Shown here: positions 18,226-26,579 of the stretch, piece after piece
How positions within the stretch are numbered: position 1 is the stretch's first letter
How the letters are laid out: every line of letters begins with the position of its first letter
Source of the DNA: Pseudomonas baetica
Lineage (GTDB): Bacteria > Pseudomonadota > Gammaproteobacteria > Pseudomonadales > Pseudomonadaceae
DNA length: 64,000 bases
Direction of reading: 5' to 3'
NCBI RefSeq assembly: GCF_002813455.1
Contig: NZ_PHHE01000001.1
Location: 806,001 to 870,000, forward strand
Notes under the pieces: generated by a model
Seen by the model: only the letters and a program-made list of their open reading frames with translations
Database searches by the model: none
What the model was told of the DNA's origin: nothing
Translations under genes and position numbers: made by a program

Positions 18226-18249
18226 ACGATGGAAGTGCAGGGGAATTTA
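18226..18249 (-). promoter_or_regulatory. Iron-starvation box of pvdR-pvdT-opmQ
   Basis: Minus strand: TAAAT (18249-18245), 16 bp starting TCCCC, CGT (18228-18226). It matches the PvdS promoter layout including the C run after TAAAT. Confidence 0.88.
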
Positions 18250-18326
18250 ACTGCGGACACACGAAGTTACAGCTATAGAGCAGGACTATTTGTCGGTCAA
18301 CGACAAACACCACTTTAAATCTATAT

Positions 18327-18345
18327 GAGAATTACTATAAATTAC
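18327..18345. promoter_or_regulatory. Weak Fur-box-like site before fpvI
   Basis: GAGAATTACTATAAATTAC matches about 11 of 19 consensus positions by eye. It lies about 95-110 bp before fpvI, in an AT-rich stretch unlike its surroundings. Iron repression of fpvI by Fur is known in P. aeruginosa; this particular site is an inference. Confidence 0.4.
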
Positions 18346-18438
18346 GCGCCTCAAGTTGCCACTATCTTGCTACTGCGTTTTGCGCCGTCGTAAATCGGTG
18401 TGCTCAAGGACACAAACCGCATTTCGCGGCCGGGAGTC

Positions 18439-18921
18439 ATGTTGGAAAACTACTATCGCGAGCTGGTGTGTTTCCTGAACGCCAAGCTCGGCAACCGTCA
18501 GGTTGCCGAAGATGTGGTGCATGACGCCTATGTGCGGGTGCTGGAGCGCTCCAGCGGCACGCCGATCGAGCAACCCCGAGCCTTCCTCTATCGGACCGCG
18601 TTGAATCTGGTTATCGATGACCATCGCCGCAACGCCCTGCGCCAGGTCGAACCGCTGGAAGTGCTCGACAATGAAGAGCGCTATTTCACTCCGTCGCCTC
18701 ACAGCAGTCTCGATCATGGCCAGCGCCTAGCGATGCTCCAGCGTGCGTTGGCCGAGTTGTCACCGCTGTGCCGCGAAAGTTTTCTGCTGCGCAAGATCGA
18801 GGGTCTGTCGCACCCGGAAATCGCTGAGCAACTCGGCATTTCCAAGGCTTTGGTGGAAAAACACATCGTCAACGCCATGAAACATTGCCGCCAGCGCATC
18901 AAACAATGGGATGCCCATTGA
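18439..18921 (+). CDS. fpvI: FpvI-like extracytoplasmic function sigma factor
   Basis: A 160-residue ECF sigma factor of the iron-uptake (FecI) group. Region 2 spans about 1-75 (MLENYYRELVCFLNAKLGNR, then AEDVVHDAYVRVLERS) and region 4 about 100-155 (LSPLCRESFLLRKIEGLSHPEIAEQL). In P. aeruginosa FpvI directs RNA polymerase to fpvA. I chose the ATG at 18439 over a GTG 13 codons upstream because FpvI proteins begin MLENYY and are about 159 residues. It lies between the pump operon and pvdA. The anti-sigma partner (FpvR) is not in this window. PvdS itself is less likely, as its N-terminus differs. Confidence 0.85.
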   Translation: MLENYYRELVCFLNAKLGNRQVAEDVVHDAYVRVLERSSGTPIEQPRAFLYRTALNLVIDDHRRNALRQVEPLEVLDNEERYFTPSPHSSLDHGQRLAMLQRALAELSPLCRESFLLRKIEGLSHPEIAEQLGISKALVEKHIVNAMKHCRQRIKQWDAH

Positions 18922-18932
18922 TCTTTCCTCGT

Positions 18933-18956
18933 TAAATTTTTTTTCACCGTCCTCGT
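18933..18956 (+). promoter_or_regulatory. Iron-starvation box of pvdA
   Basis: Plus strand: TAAAT (18933-18937), a 16-bp T-rich spacer, CGT (18954-18956). It begins 12 bp after the fpvI stop and lies about 100 bp before the pvdA start. Confidence 0.85.
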
Positions 18957-19053
18957 TCCTACTCAACAGACGATCTGCTGTCCTGCTCCAGGCCGGTCAG
19001 GTCATTCAGGCTTTATCCCCGTGGTTGAGGGGTTCATCCAGAGGACACTGGAA

Positions 19054-20391
19054 ATGACACAGGCAATTGCATCGCCCATCGTTCACGACCTGATCGGCGT
19101 CGGTTTCGGCCCTTCGAACCTGGCACTGGCCATCGCCCTGCAAGAGCGCGGCCCGACGCAGGGTGAGCTGGATGTGCTGTTCCTCGACAAGCAAGCCGAC
19201 TACAGCTGGCACGGTAATACCCTGTCGACCCAGAGCGAGTTGCAGATTTCCTTCCTCAAGGATCTGGTGACCCTGCGCAATCCGACCAGCCCCTATTCGT
19301 TCGTCAATTACCTGAAGTACCACGGCCGTCTGGTCGACTTCATCAACCTCGGCACCTTCTACCCGTGCCGCATGGAGTACAACGATTACCTGCGCTGGGT
19401 CGCCGGACAGTTCACCGAGCAGAGCCGTTACGGCGAAGAAGTGCTGACCATCGAGCCGGTGCTGCACAACCATCAGGTTGAAGCGTTGCGGGTGATTTCC
19501 CGTGGCAGCGATGGCCAGCAACATGTACGCACCACCCGTTCGGTGGTGGTCAGCGCTGGCGGTACGCCGCGTATCCCGGAAGCGTTCAAGGTGCTGAAGG
19601 GCGACGCCCGTGTGTTCCACCACTCGCAGTACCTGTCGCAAATGGCCAAGCAGCCGTGCGTGAACAATCAGCCGATGAGCATCGCGATCATCGGTGGTGG
19701 GCAAAGCGCGGCGGAAGCCTTTATCGACCTGAACGATTCGTTCCCGTCTGTGCAGGTCGACATGATCCTGCGCGGCTCGGCGCTGAAGCCTGCGGATGAC
19801 AGCCCGTTCGTCAACGAAGTGTTTTCGCCGGAGTTCACCGATCTGGTGTTCCAGCAGAACAGCGCCGAGCGTGAGCGTCTGGTCAACGAGTACCACAACA
19901 CCAACTATTCGGTGGTGGACATCGATTTGATCGAGCGCATCTACGGCATCTTCTACCGCCAGAAGGTCTCCGGGATTGCCCGTCATGCGTTTCGCACCCT
20001 GACCACCGTCGAGAGCGCCACCGCCACCGAAAACGGCATCGAACTGGCCGTGCGCAACAACGCCACCGGCGAAGTTACTGTGCGCAACTACGACGCCGTG
20101 GTCCTGGCCACCGGTTACGAGCGGCAGATGCACCGCAAACTGCTGGCACCGCTGGAAGAATACCTGGGCGACTTCGAAGTCGATCGCAATTACAAAATGA
20201 TCACCGACGAGCGCTGCAAGGCCGGCATCTACATGCAGGGCTTCTGCCAGGCCAGCCATGGCCTGAGTGACACGCTGCTGTCGGTGTTGCCGATTCGTGC
20301 CGATGAAATTGCCGGCTCGCTGTATGAGCATGGCAAGAATCGTGGGCATAGCCGTTCGATGGCGGATCTGTTGTTGGCGACTGCGAGCTGA
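19054..20391 (+). CDS. pvdA: L-ornithine N5-monooxygenase PvdA
   Basis: Cytoplasmic flavoenzyme of 445 residues that hydroxylates L-ornithine at N5 with NADPH and O2, supplying hydroxyornithine for the pyoverdine peptide. The FAD site is GVGFGPSNLALA (residues 15-26), the NADPH site IGGGQSAAEAF near 216, and the C-terminal ATGYER motif of N-hydroxylating monooxygenases near 357. The ATG at 19054 is preceded by GAGG nine bases upstream and gives the known length (443 in P. aeruginosa); an upstream GTG frame has no support. Its last 27 codons form the first member of a 217-bp tandem repeat that continues behind the gene. Confidence 0.97.
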   Translation: MTQAIASPIVHDLIGVGFGPSNLALAIALQERGPTQGELDVLFLDKQADYSWHGNTLSTQSELQISFLKDLVTLRNPTSPYSFVNYLKYHGRLVDFINLGTFYPCRMEYNDYLRWVAGQFTEQSRYGEEVLTIEPVLHNHQVEALRVISRGSDGQQHVRTTRSVVVSAGGTPRIPEAFKVLKGDARVFHHSQYLSQMAKQPCVNNQPMSIAIIGGGQSAAEAFIDLNDSFPSVQVDMILRGSALKPADDSPFVNEVFSPEFTDLVFQQNSAERERLVNEYHNTNYSVVDIDLIERIYGIFYRQKVSGIARHAFRTLTTVESATATENGIELAVRNNATGEVTVRNYDAVVLATGYERQMHRKLLAPLEEYLGDFEVDRNYKMITDERCKAGIYMQGFCQASHGLSDTLLSVLPIRADEIAGSLYEHGKNRGHSRSMADLLLATAS

Positions 20392-21398
20392 ATCAGCATT
20401 GCCTGAAACACCGCATTCGCGAGCAGGCTCGCTCCCACAATGGTTCTGTGTACGCAGGACAAAATGTGGGAGCGGGCTTGCTCGCGAAGGGGCCATCAAA
20501 AGCACCATAAAATCTGAATCCTGAACCTTGCCGGCTCGCTGTATGAGCATTGCAAGCACCGTGGGCATCGTTCGATGGCCGATTTACTGCTGGCGACTGC
20601 CAGCTAAGTTCAGCGGCGCCTGACCGGCCGCCTTCGCGAGCAAGCCCGATCCCACAATGGTTCTGTGTACGCAGGACAAAATGTGGGAGCGGGCTTGCTC
20701 GCGAAGGGGCCATCAAAAGCACCATAAAATCTGAATCCTGAACCTTGCCGGCTCGCTGTAGGAGCATGGCAAGCACCGTGGCCATCGATCGATGGTCGAT
20801 TTACTGCTGGCGACTGCCAGCTAAGTTCAGCGGCGCCTGACCGGTCGCCTTCGCGAGCAAGCCCGATCCCACAATGGTTCTGTGTACGCAGGACAAAATG
20901 TGGGAGCGGGCTTGCTCGCGAAGGGGCCATCAAAAGCACCATAAAATCTGAATCCTGAACCTTGCAGGCTCGCTGTATGAGCATGGCAAGCACCGTGGGC
21001 ATCGTTCTATGGCCGATTTACTGCTGGCGACTGCCAGCTAAGTTCAGCGGCGCCTGACCGGCCGCCTTCGCGAGCAAGCCCGCTCCCACAATGGTTCTGT
21101 GTACGCAGGACAAAATGTGGGAGCGGGCTTGCTCGCGAAGGGGCCATCAAAAGCACCATAAAATCTGAATCCTGAACCTTGCAGGCTCGCTGTATGAGCA
21201 TGGCAAGCACCGTGGGCATCGTTCGATGGTCGATTTACTGCTGGCGACTGCCAGCTAAGTTCAGCGGCGCCTGACCGGCCGCTTTCGCGAGCAAGCCCGC
21301 TCCCACAATGGTTCTGTGTACGCAGGACAAAATGTGGGAGCGGGCTTGCTCGCGAAGGGGCCATCAGAAGCGCCACACATTCTGTTCCTGAACCCTTC
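20311..21398. repeat. 217-bp tandem repeat carrying the pvdA 3' end and a REPIN
   Basis: Five consecutive units begin at 20311 (inside pvdA), 20530, 20747, 20964 and 21181; spacing is 219, 217, 217 and 217 bp. Each holds a copy of the last 25-27 codons of pvdA (AGSLYEH...SMADLLLATAS, then a stop) followed by an inverted REP pair with the spacer GGTTCTGTGTACGCAGGAC. Units differ by a few bases; the second extra copy has TAG in place of a Tyr codon. The extra pvdA ends have no start codon or obvious ribosome binding site, so they are not genes. The array ends near 21398, where sequence changes. Confidence 0.92.
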
Positions 21399-21829
21399 CT
21401 GAACATCCCCCACATTCCCCGACACACCTCCTTTTGCGGGTTTACTCTCCAGACATCGGGGCGTAAGCTTCGCGCGTTTTCATCAATAGCGGAGACCCAC
21501 AGTGGGTACTTGTTCGAGTGACAGTTGTCGGCCGGTCTCGGTAACCGGCAGATTCTCGGCAAGATAACGCGCCTCTTTTGTGCCGTTGTCTCGCCGTAAC
21601 AGCGAGCAGCGGCATCCCGTGCATGGCCAATCCCTGGTCATGCCCCCGACGTCCTTCTCATCGACACTGAAAGCGTGTGATTTCGACTTTATCGTCGTGA
21701 TCGCAGCCCTATCGACACGCCTGTCTTTTCTGACCGGCGCGCCAAGCCTTGCCGTGCCGGTTTTTCCGGCGGACGAGGCGCGGTCGTACCTGCTTGACGG
21801 TTTCCCGGCTGACCATAGGGGCAACAGCC
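21399..21829 (+). other. Long leader region of mgtA
   Basis: About 430 bp with no convincing gene between the pvdA repeat array and mgtA. Two stem-loops stand out: GCATGGCC...GGTCATGC (about 21621-21643) and TGCCGG-TTTTT-CCGGCG (about 21755-21770). A frame from 21640 (or a GTG at 21580) to 21873 encodes MPPTSFSSTLKACDFDF and onward, and overlaps the mgtA start by 44 bp in another frame, but lacks a ribosome binding site. Mg2+ transporter genes often have long regulatory leaders; I cannot match this one to a known riboswitch. Confidence 0.4.
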
Positions 21830-24529
21830 ATGAAACTTACGCTCAAGGAATTTTTCGCAGGCTTTCTGCGTAACCGCCACATCGCCCGGCACTTCCGTCG
21901 CCTGGCCTTGCTGGAAACCATCAACGACACCACGGTCAGCCGTGAAGTCCCGCCAACCCTGGCCAACACGCTGGTCGATGCCGCGCATTGCGACAGCGGT
22001 GTGCTGCTGTCTTCAATGGGTACCCACCCTGAGGGCCTGACCGATTTCGAAGTCGACGCCCTGCGCGCGCAATACGGCCTGAACGAAGTCGAACACGAGC
22101 AACCGCTGCCATGGTGGATCCACCTGTGGCACTGCTACAAAAACCCGTTCAACCTGCTGCTGACCTTGCTGGCGCTGATCTCGTGGCTGACCGAAGACCT
22201 CAAGGCCGCCGTGGTGATTTTCTCCATGGTGGTGCTGTCGACGCTGCTGCGCTTCTGGCAGGAAAGCAAATCCAATCAGGCCGCCGATGCGCTGAAGGCG
22301 ATGGTCAGCAACACCGCCACGGTGATGCGCCGTGACGCACCGCGCAGCGAGTTGCCGATCAAGCAATTGGTGCCGGGCGACCTGATCGTGCTGTCGGCCG
22401 GCGACATGATTCCCGCCGATTGCCGCGTGCTCAACGCCAAAGACCTGTTCGTGAGTCAAGCGGCGATGACCGGCGAATCGATGCCGGTAGAGAAGTTTGC
22501 GCGGCAGGCCGATCGCGACACGCGCAATCCGCTGGAGCTGGACAACATCCTGTTCATGGGCACCAACGTTGTGTCCGGGACGGCGGTGGCGGTGATTCTC
22601 ACCACGGGCAACAGTACCTATTTCGGTGCCCTGGCCCAGCGTGTCGGCGCTACTGATCGTGCAGTGACGTCGTTCCAGCTAGGCGTCAACAAAGTCAGCT
22701 GGCTGTTGATCCGCTTCATGTTCGTCATGGCGCCGCTGGTGCTGTTCATCAACGGTTTCACCAAAGGCGACTGGACCGAAGCGCTGCTGTTCGCGCTGTC
22801 GATCGCCGTGGGCCTGACCCCGGAAATGCTGCCGATGATCGTCACCTCGACGTTGGCCAAAGGCGCAGTGTTTCTGTCGCGCAAGAAAGTCATCGTCAAA
22901 CGCCTCGACGCGATCCAGAACTTCGGCGCCATGGACGTGCTGTGCACCGACAAGACCGGCACCCTGACCCAGGACAAGATCTTCCTCGCGCGGAATGTTG
23001 ATGTCTGGGGCGAAGACTCCGACGACGTGCTGGAAATGGCTTACCTCAACAGCTATTACCAGACTGGCCTGAAAAACCTGCTCGACGTCGCGGTTCTGGA
23101 GCACGTGGAAGTACACCGTGAACTGAAAGTCGGCACGGCCTTTCGCAAGGTCGATGAGATCCCGTTCGACTTCAATCGTCGGCGCATGTCGGTGGTGGTC
23201 GAAGGCCACGGCCAGCCGCATCAACTGATCTGCAAAGGCGCGGTGGAAGAAGTGCTGGCGGTGTGCAGTCGCGTGCGTCACGGCGACGTCGATGAAGCCT
23301 TGAGCGATGAATTGCTGACCCGGATTCGTCAGGTCACCGAAGCATTCAACGCTGAAGGCTTGCGCGTGGTGGCCGTGGCCGCCCGCTCGATGCCAGAGGG
23401 TCGCGACACCTACAGCCTGGCGGATGAGCAGGAGCTGACGCTGATCGGTTACGTGGCGTTTCTCGATCCACCGAAAGAAAGCACCGCGCCAGCGCTCAAG
23501 GCCTTGGCCGAGCATGGCGTGGCGGTAAAAGTGCTGACCGGCGACAACGAGTTGGTGACCGCGAAAATCTGCCGCGAAGTCGGGCTCGCGCAACAAGGCC
23601 TGTTGTTGGGCAACGACGTCGAGCGCATGAGCGATGCTGAACTGGCGGTGGCCGTGGAAACTACCAACGTCTTTGCCAAACTGACGCCGTCGCACAAGGA
23701 ACGCATCGTGCGCATCCTCAAGGGCAACGGCCATGTGGTCGGTTTTATGGGCGACGGCATCAACGATGCGCCGGCGCTGCGTACCGCCGACATCGGTATT
23801 TCCGTGGACAGCGCGGTGGACATCGCCAAAGAGGCAGCCGACATCATCCTCCTGGAAAAGAGCCTGATGGTGCTGGAGGAGGGCGTGCTCGAAGGGCGCC
23901 GGACCTTCGCCAACATGCTCAAGTACATCAAGATGACCGCCAGCTCGAACTTCGGCAACGTGTTCTCGGTGCTGGTGGCCAGTGCGTTCATTCCGTTCCT
24001 GCCGATGCTGCCGATGCACCTGCTGGTGCAGAACCTGCTCTACGATATTTCGCAGATCGCCATCCCGTTCGACAACGTCGATGAGGAGATGCTGAAGAAG
24101 CCGCAAAGCTGGCAGCCGGGCGATGTCGGGCGCTTCATGCTGTTTTTCGGTCCGATCAGTTCGATCTTCGACATCACTACGTTCGCCTTGATGTGGTACG
24201 TGTTTGATGCCAACACCCCGGATCACCAGACCCTGTTCCAGTCCGGCTGGTTCGTGGTGGGATTGCTGACCCAGACGCTGATCGTGCACATGATCCGCAC
24301 GCCGAAGATTCCGTTCCTGCAAAGCCGCGCCGCCATGCCGCTGCTGGTAATGACGGGGATCATCATGGCCGTGGGCATCTTCCTGCCAATGGGCCCGCTG
24401 GCGCACTACTTCAAATTGCAGGCACTGCCATCGCTGTACTTCGTGTTTTTGCCGGTGATCCTGCTGGCGTACATGGCGTTGACCCAGGCGGTTAAAGGCT
24501 TCTACATCCGCCGGTTCGGCTGGCAATAA
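21830..24529 (+). CDS. mgtA: Magnesium-translocating P-type ATPase (MgtA)
   Basis: Inner-membrane P3B-type ATPase of 899 residues that imports Mg2+ at low external Mg2+. Visible features: cation ATPase N-terminus (about 50-130), the TGES actuator loop (MTGESMPVEK near 215), phosphorylation site DKTGTLTQD with Asp374, hinge MGDGINDAPALR near 640, and about ten transmembrane helices including the long C-terminal group (from about 700). The start at 21830 has GGGG eight bases upstream; an earlier ATG at 21749 is in leader sequence. mgtC follows after a REPIN, a pairing also seen with the Salmonella Mg2+-starvation genes. Confidence 0.94.
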   Translation: MKLTLKEFFAGFLRNRHIARHFRRLALLETINDTTVSREVPPTLANTLVDAAHCDSGVLLSSMGTHPEGLTDFEVDALRAQYGLNEVEHEQPLPWWIHLWHCYKNPFNLLLTLLALISWLTEDLKAAVVIFSMVVLSTLLRFWQESKSNQAADALKAMVSNTATVMRRDAPRSELPIKQLVPGDLIVLSAGDMIPADCRVLNAKDLFVSQAAMTGESMPVEKFARQADRDTRNPLELDNILFMGTNVVSGTAVAVILTTGNSTYFGALAQRVGATDRAVTSFQLGVNKVSWLLIRFMFVMAPLVLFINGFTKGDWTEALLFALSIAVGLTPEMLPMIVTSTLAKGAVFLSRKKVIVKRLDAIQNFGAMDVLCTDKTGTLTQDKIFLARNVDVWGEDSDDVLEMAYLNSYYQTGLKNLLDVAVLEHVEVHRELKVGTAFRKVDEIPFDFNRRRMSVVVEGHGQPHQLICKGAVEEVLAVCSRVRHGDVDEALSDELLTRIRQVTEAFNAEGLRVVAVAARSMPEGRDTYSLADEQELTLIGYVAFLDPPKESTAPALKALAEHGVAVKVLTGDNELVTAKICREVGLAQQGLLLGNDVERMSDAELAVAVETTNVFAKLTPSHKERIVRILKGNGHVVGFMGDGINDAPALRTADIGISVDSAVDIAKEAADIILLEKSLMVLEEGVLEGRRTFANMLKYIKMTASSNFGNVFSVLVASAFIPFLPMLPMHLLVQNLLYDISQIAIPFDNVDEEMLKKPQSWQPGDVGRFMLFFGPISSIFDITTFALMWYVFDANTPDHQTLFQSGWFVVGLLTQTLIVHMIRTPKIPFLQSRAAMPLLVMTGIIMAVGIFLPMGPLAHYFKLQALPSLYFVFLPVILLAYMALTQAVKGFYIRRFGWQ

Positions 24530-24551
24530 CAGCAGTACAACGCTGCTCCCC

Positions 24552-24646
24552 CCTGTGGGAGCGGGCTTGCTCGCGAAGACGTCGTGTCAGTTGCTTTTTT
24601 GTTGGCTGACACACCGCTTTCGCGAGCAGGCTCGCTCCCACAGGGG
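24552..24646. repeat. REPIN between mgtA and mgtC
   Basis: CCTGTGGGAGCGGGCTTGCT and AGCAGGCTCGCTCCCACAGG are inverted REP units around a spacer with a T run. Confidence 0.88.
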
Positions 24647-24672
24647 ATTGGTATGTTTTCAAGGACAAGACT

Positions 24673-25389
24673 ATGCAAGCCATCAACAACCTCAACATCA
24701 CCTCGCTGCTCGACACCCTGGTCAGCCTCAGCGCCGCGTTCATTCTCGGTGGCCTGATCGGCTTCGAGCGCCAGTACCGGCAACGCACCGCCGGCCTGCG
24801 CACCAATGTGCTGGTCGCCGTTGGCGCGGCAATTTTCGTCGACATGGCCAACCGTCTCGCCGGCGCTGAAGGCGCGGTGCGCGTGGTTGCCTACGTGGTC
24901 TCCGGCATCGGCTTTCTCGGCGCTGGCGTGATCATGCGCGAAGAAGGCAATGTGCGTGGCCTCAACACTGCCGCGACCCTGTGGACTTCCGCCGCCGTCG
25001 GTGCCTGCGCGGGTGCTGATCTGCTCGCCGAAGCGGTGCTCGGCACACTGTTCATCCTTGCCGCCAACACCTTGCTGCGGCCGATCGTCAACAACATCAA
25101 CCGCCAGCCGCTGGACGTGGTCTCGGCGGAAGTCACCAACATCGTTTACGTGATCGCCTGGCGCTCACAGCAAAAAGCCGTGTTCGCCTTGCTTGAAGCG
25201 GAGCTGGAACGCAGCAATTACCCGGCCAGCGATGTCGACGTACATGCCTTCGGCGCCGATGAAATCGAGATCGAAGCGACGCTGGCAACCACCTCGGTTG
25301 ATGGTGATGAGCTGGATGCACTGGTGGCGCGGATCTCGACGTCATCGCTGGTGGTGCAGGCGTTCTGGAGTCCGAGTACCACTGAGTAA
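24673..25389 (+). CDS. mgtC: MgtC/SapB family membrane protein
   Basis: A 238-residue inner-membrane protein of the MgtC family, linked to growth at low Mg2+ and, in pathogens, to inhibition of the F1Fo ATP synthase. Four or five hydrophobic helices fill the first 145 residues, with family motifs GGLIGFERQYRQRTAGLRTN, GIGFLGAGVI and GLNTAATLWTSAAVG. The C-terminal part (about 150-238) is a soluble ACT-like domain, as in Salmonella MgtC. The ATG has AAGGA seven bases upstream. It lies 143 bp behind mgtA and is probably expressed with it in low Mg2+. Confidence 0.87.
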   Translation: MQAINNLNITSLLDTLVSLSAAFILGGLIGFERQYRQRTAGLRTNVLVAVGAAIFVDMANRLAGAEGAVRVVAYVVSGIGFLGAGVIMREEGNVRGLNTAATLWTSAAVGACAGADLLAEAVLGTLFILAANTLLRPIVNNINRQPLDVVSAEVTNIVYVIAWRSQQKAVFALLEAELERSNYPASDVDVHAFGADEIEIEATLATTSVDGDELDALVARISTSSLVVQAFWSPSTTE

Positions 25390-25529
25390 GCTTTCCCGGG
25401 AAATTTCCCAAGGTGCTGTTCTTGGCAAATTTCGGGGATTTACCAAATGTTTTTAAGAATATTCCTACATAGGTTCTACAAACATTTGTTTAGTGTGCTC
25501 AGTACATTTTTCTGACGCTGTTTATACCG

Positions 25530-25919
25530 ATGTCCTACAAATGCTGGCGGTTCCTGATTGTCGAAGAGAACAGCATTGTGCAAACCAGAATCGCGAAGAC
25601 CTTGACCCAGCTTGGTTGTCGGAATCTCACGCCAGTCGGTTCGTTTCGAGAATTGCTGGCTCTGACGCACTACTCTCACGACCCGTTTCTATATTTCGAT
25701 CTGATGATTATCAACGGCGAACTGTTTGCCACTATGGGCGTCGATCCGGTGCGCTTCTTTCAGAGCAACAAGCAAATTCGCCAAGGGGTGATTCACGATC
25801 TGCGCCGTGGTCAGCCACAACCCGAAACGATTTACGCCAACGCTCGCCGCCAATTGAGTCTGATCCGTACGCCGGATCGACAGACGCTTGGCGCCTTGCT
25901 GGAACAGCTCGTGGTTTAG
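25530..25919 (+). CDS. Receiver-like protein lacking the phospho-acceptor Asp (paralogue A)
   Basis: A 129-residue protein with the outline of a response-regulator receiver domain: FLIVEENSIVQTRIAKTL at the start, then DLMIINGEL where the phosphorylated aspartate would be. The acidic pair is Glu12-Glu13 and position 62 is Asn, so normal phosphotransfer is not expected. The part after residue 70 is poorly conserved with receivers, and no DNA-binding domain is present. The next gene (26122-26562) has the same design and the same (I/V)INxEL motif. Both precede a LuxR-type regulator and a BvgS-like kinase on the same strand. Upstream lies an inverted AAATGTTT/AAACATTT repeat and a TTCCTA motif. 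Function unknown; a regulatory decoy or adaptor is possible. Confidence 0.75.
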   Translation: MSYKCWRFLIVEENSIVQTRIAKTLTQLGCRNLTPVGSFRELLALTHYSHDPFLYFDLMIINGELFATMGVDPVRFFQSNKQIRQGVIHDLRRGQPQPETIYANARRQLSLIRTPDRQTLGALLEQLVV

Positions 25920-26121
25920 GTGCTTTCCGATGAAGGTCAATCATTGACGTTTGCCCTTTGGAGGCGGTGGTTACGGCCCGTGAAGCGTCGGTGTACGAAT
26001 CCTTTGCGGATCAGCAGACCTCGGAGGAATCACCGGTTTTTTAGGAAAAGTCCTACAGAATCAGCTTTCAAGCTTGCGTAGTCTTGCCCACCCAGAAACC
26101 GTGACCACCAGGAGATTGAGC

Positions 26122-26562
26122 ATGATCAATAAAGCCCTGCGTATCCTGATCGCCGACCCGCAGCATTTTCACCGGATGAAAATCGAGCGTCTGTTCAATG
26201 GCCTCGATTACTACCGCGTTGCGCCGGTGCAGAACCTCGCCGAGCTGTTGAACCTGGTGGATTACGGCGGCGAACCGTTCGACGTGGTGGTCATCAACGC
26301 CGAACTGGCCTCCGGCGCGCTGGATCTCTTGGGGTTCTTCCTCGATAACCCACAGGTGCGTCACGCGTTGATTTACAACGAACCCTCGGCGCCGCTGCAG
26401 GTGGCTTCAGGTTTCGCTCAGGACAATGTGCAGATCAGTCATGCGTCATTGCCAAACACGCAGTCCATCAAACACTTGATGGCCGTGGTCGATGTGCCCA
26501 CGCAACACCTCTGGTCGGGCGTCAGGCATGAGCCCACCCTGCAACGTCGAGCGAATGCATAA
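26122..26562 (+). CDS. Receiver-like protein lacking the phospho-acceptor Asp (paralogue B)
   Basis: A 146-residue protein that resembles a stand-alone receiver domain (RILIADPQHFHRMKIERLF, later DVVVINAELASG). The phospho-acceptor position is Asn59 and only one acidic residue (Asp12) remains of the usual pair. It resembles the preceding paralogue in the first 65 residues. AGGAG lies seven bases before the ATG at 26122; the upstream extension of the frame is not needed. A TAGGA-AAAG-TCCTA inverted repeat lies about 70-80 bp before the start. It stands before a response regulator/hybrid kinase pair and may modulate that system. No function is known to me. Confidence 0.75.
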   Translation: MINKALRILIADPQHFHRMKIERLFNGLDYYRVAPVQNLAELLNLVDYGGEPFDVVVINAELASGALDLLGFFLDNPQVRHALIYNEPSAPLQVASGFAQDNVQISHASLPNTQSIKHLMAVVDVPTQHLWSGVRHEPTLQRRANA

Positions 26563-26579
26563 ATATTCATTTGGCGCAA

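Noticed and set aside
19006..20568. 520-codon minus-strand frame opposite pvdA
   Set aside because: Shadow of pvdA and of the tandem repeat; no domain and no ribosome binding site.
20530..21398. Possible CRISPR array or repeated small genes behind pvdA
   Set aside because: Repeats are 217 bp with no short repeat/variable spacer pattern. The included pvdA tails lack starts and ribosome binding sites.
21580..21873. 97-codon frame before mgtA as a separate gene
   Set aside because: No ribosome binding site, overlaps mgtA in another phase, and the composition is ambiguous. Described only as part of the leader.
22679..24526. 615-codon minus-strand frame opposite mgtA
   Set aside because: His/Gln/Arg-rich antisense translation typical of shadow frames; mgtA is clear on the other strand.
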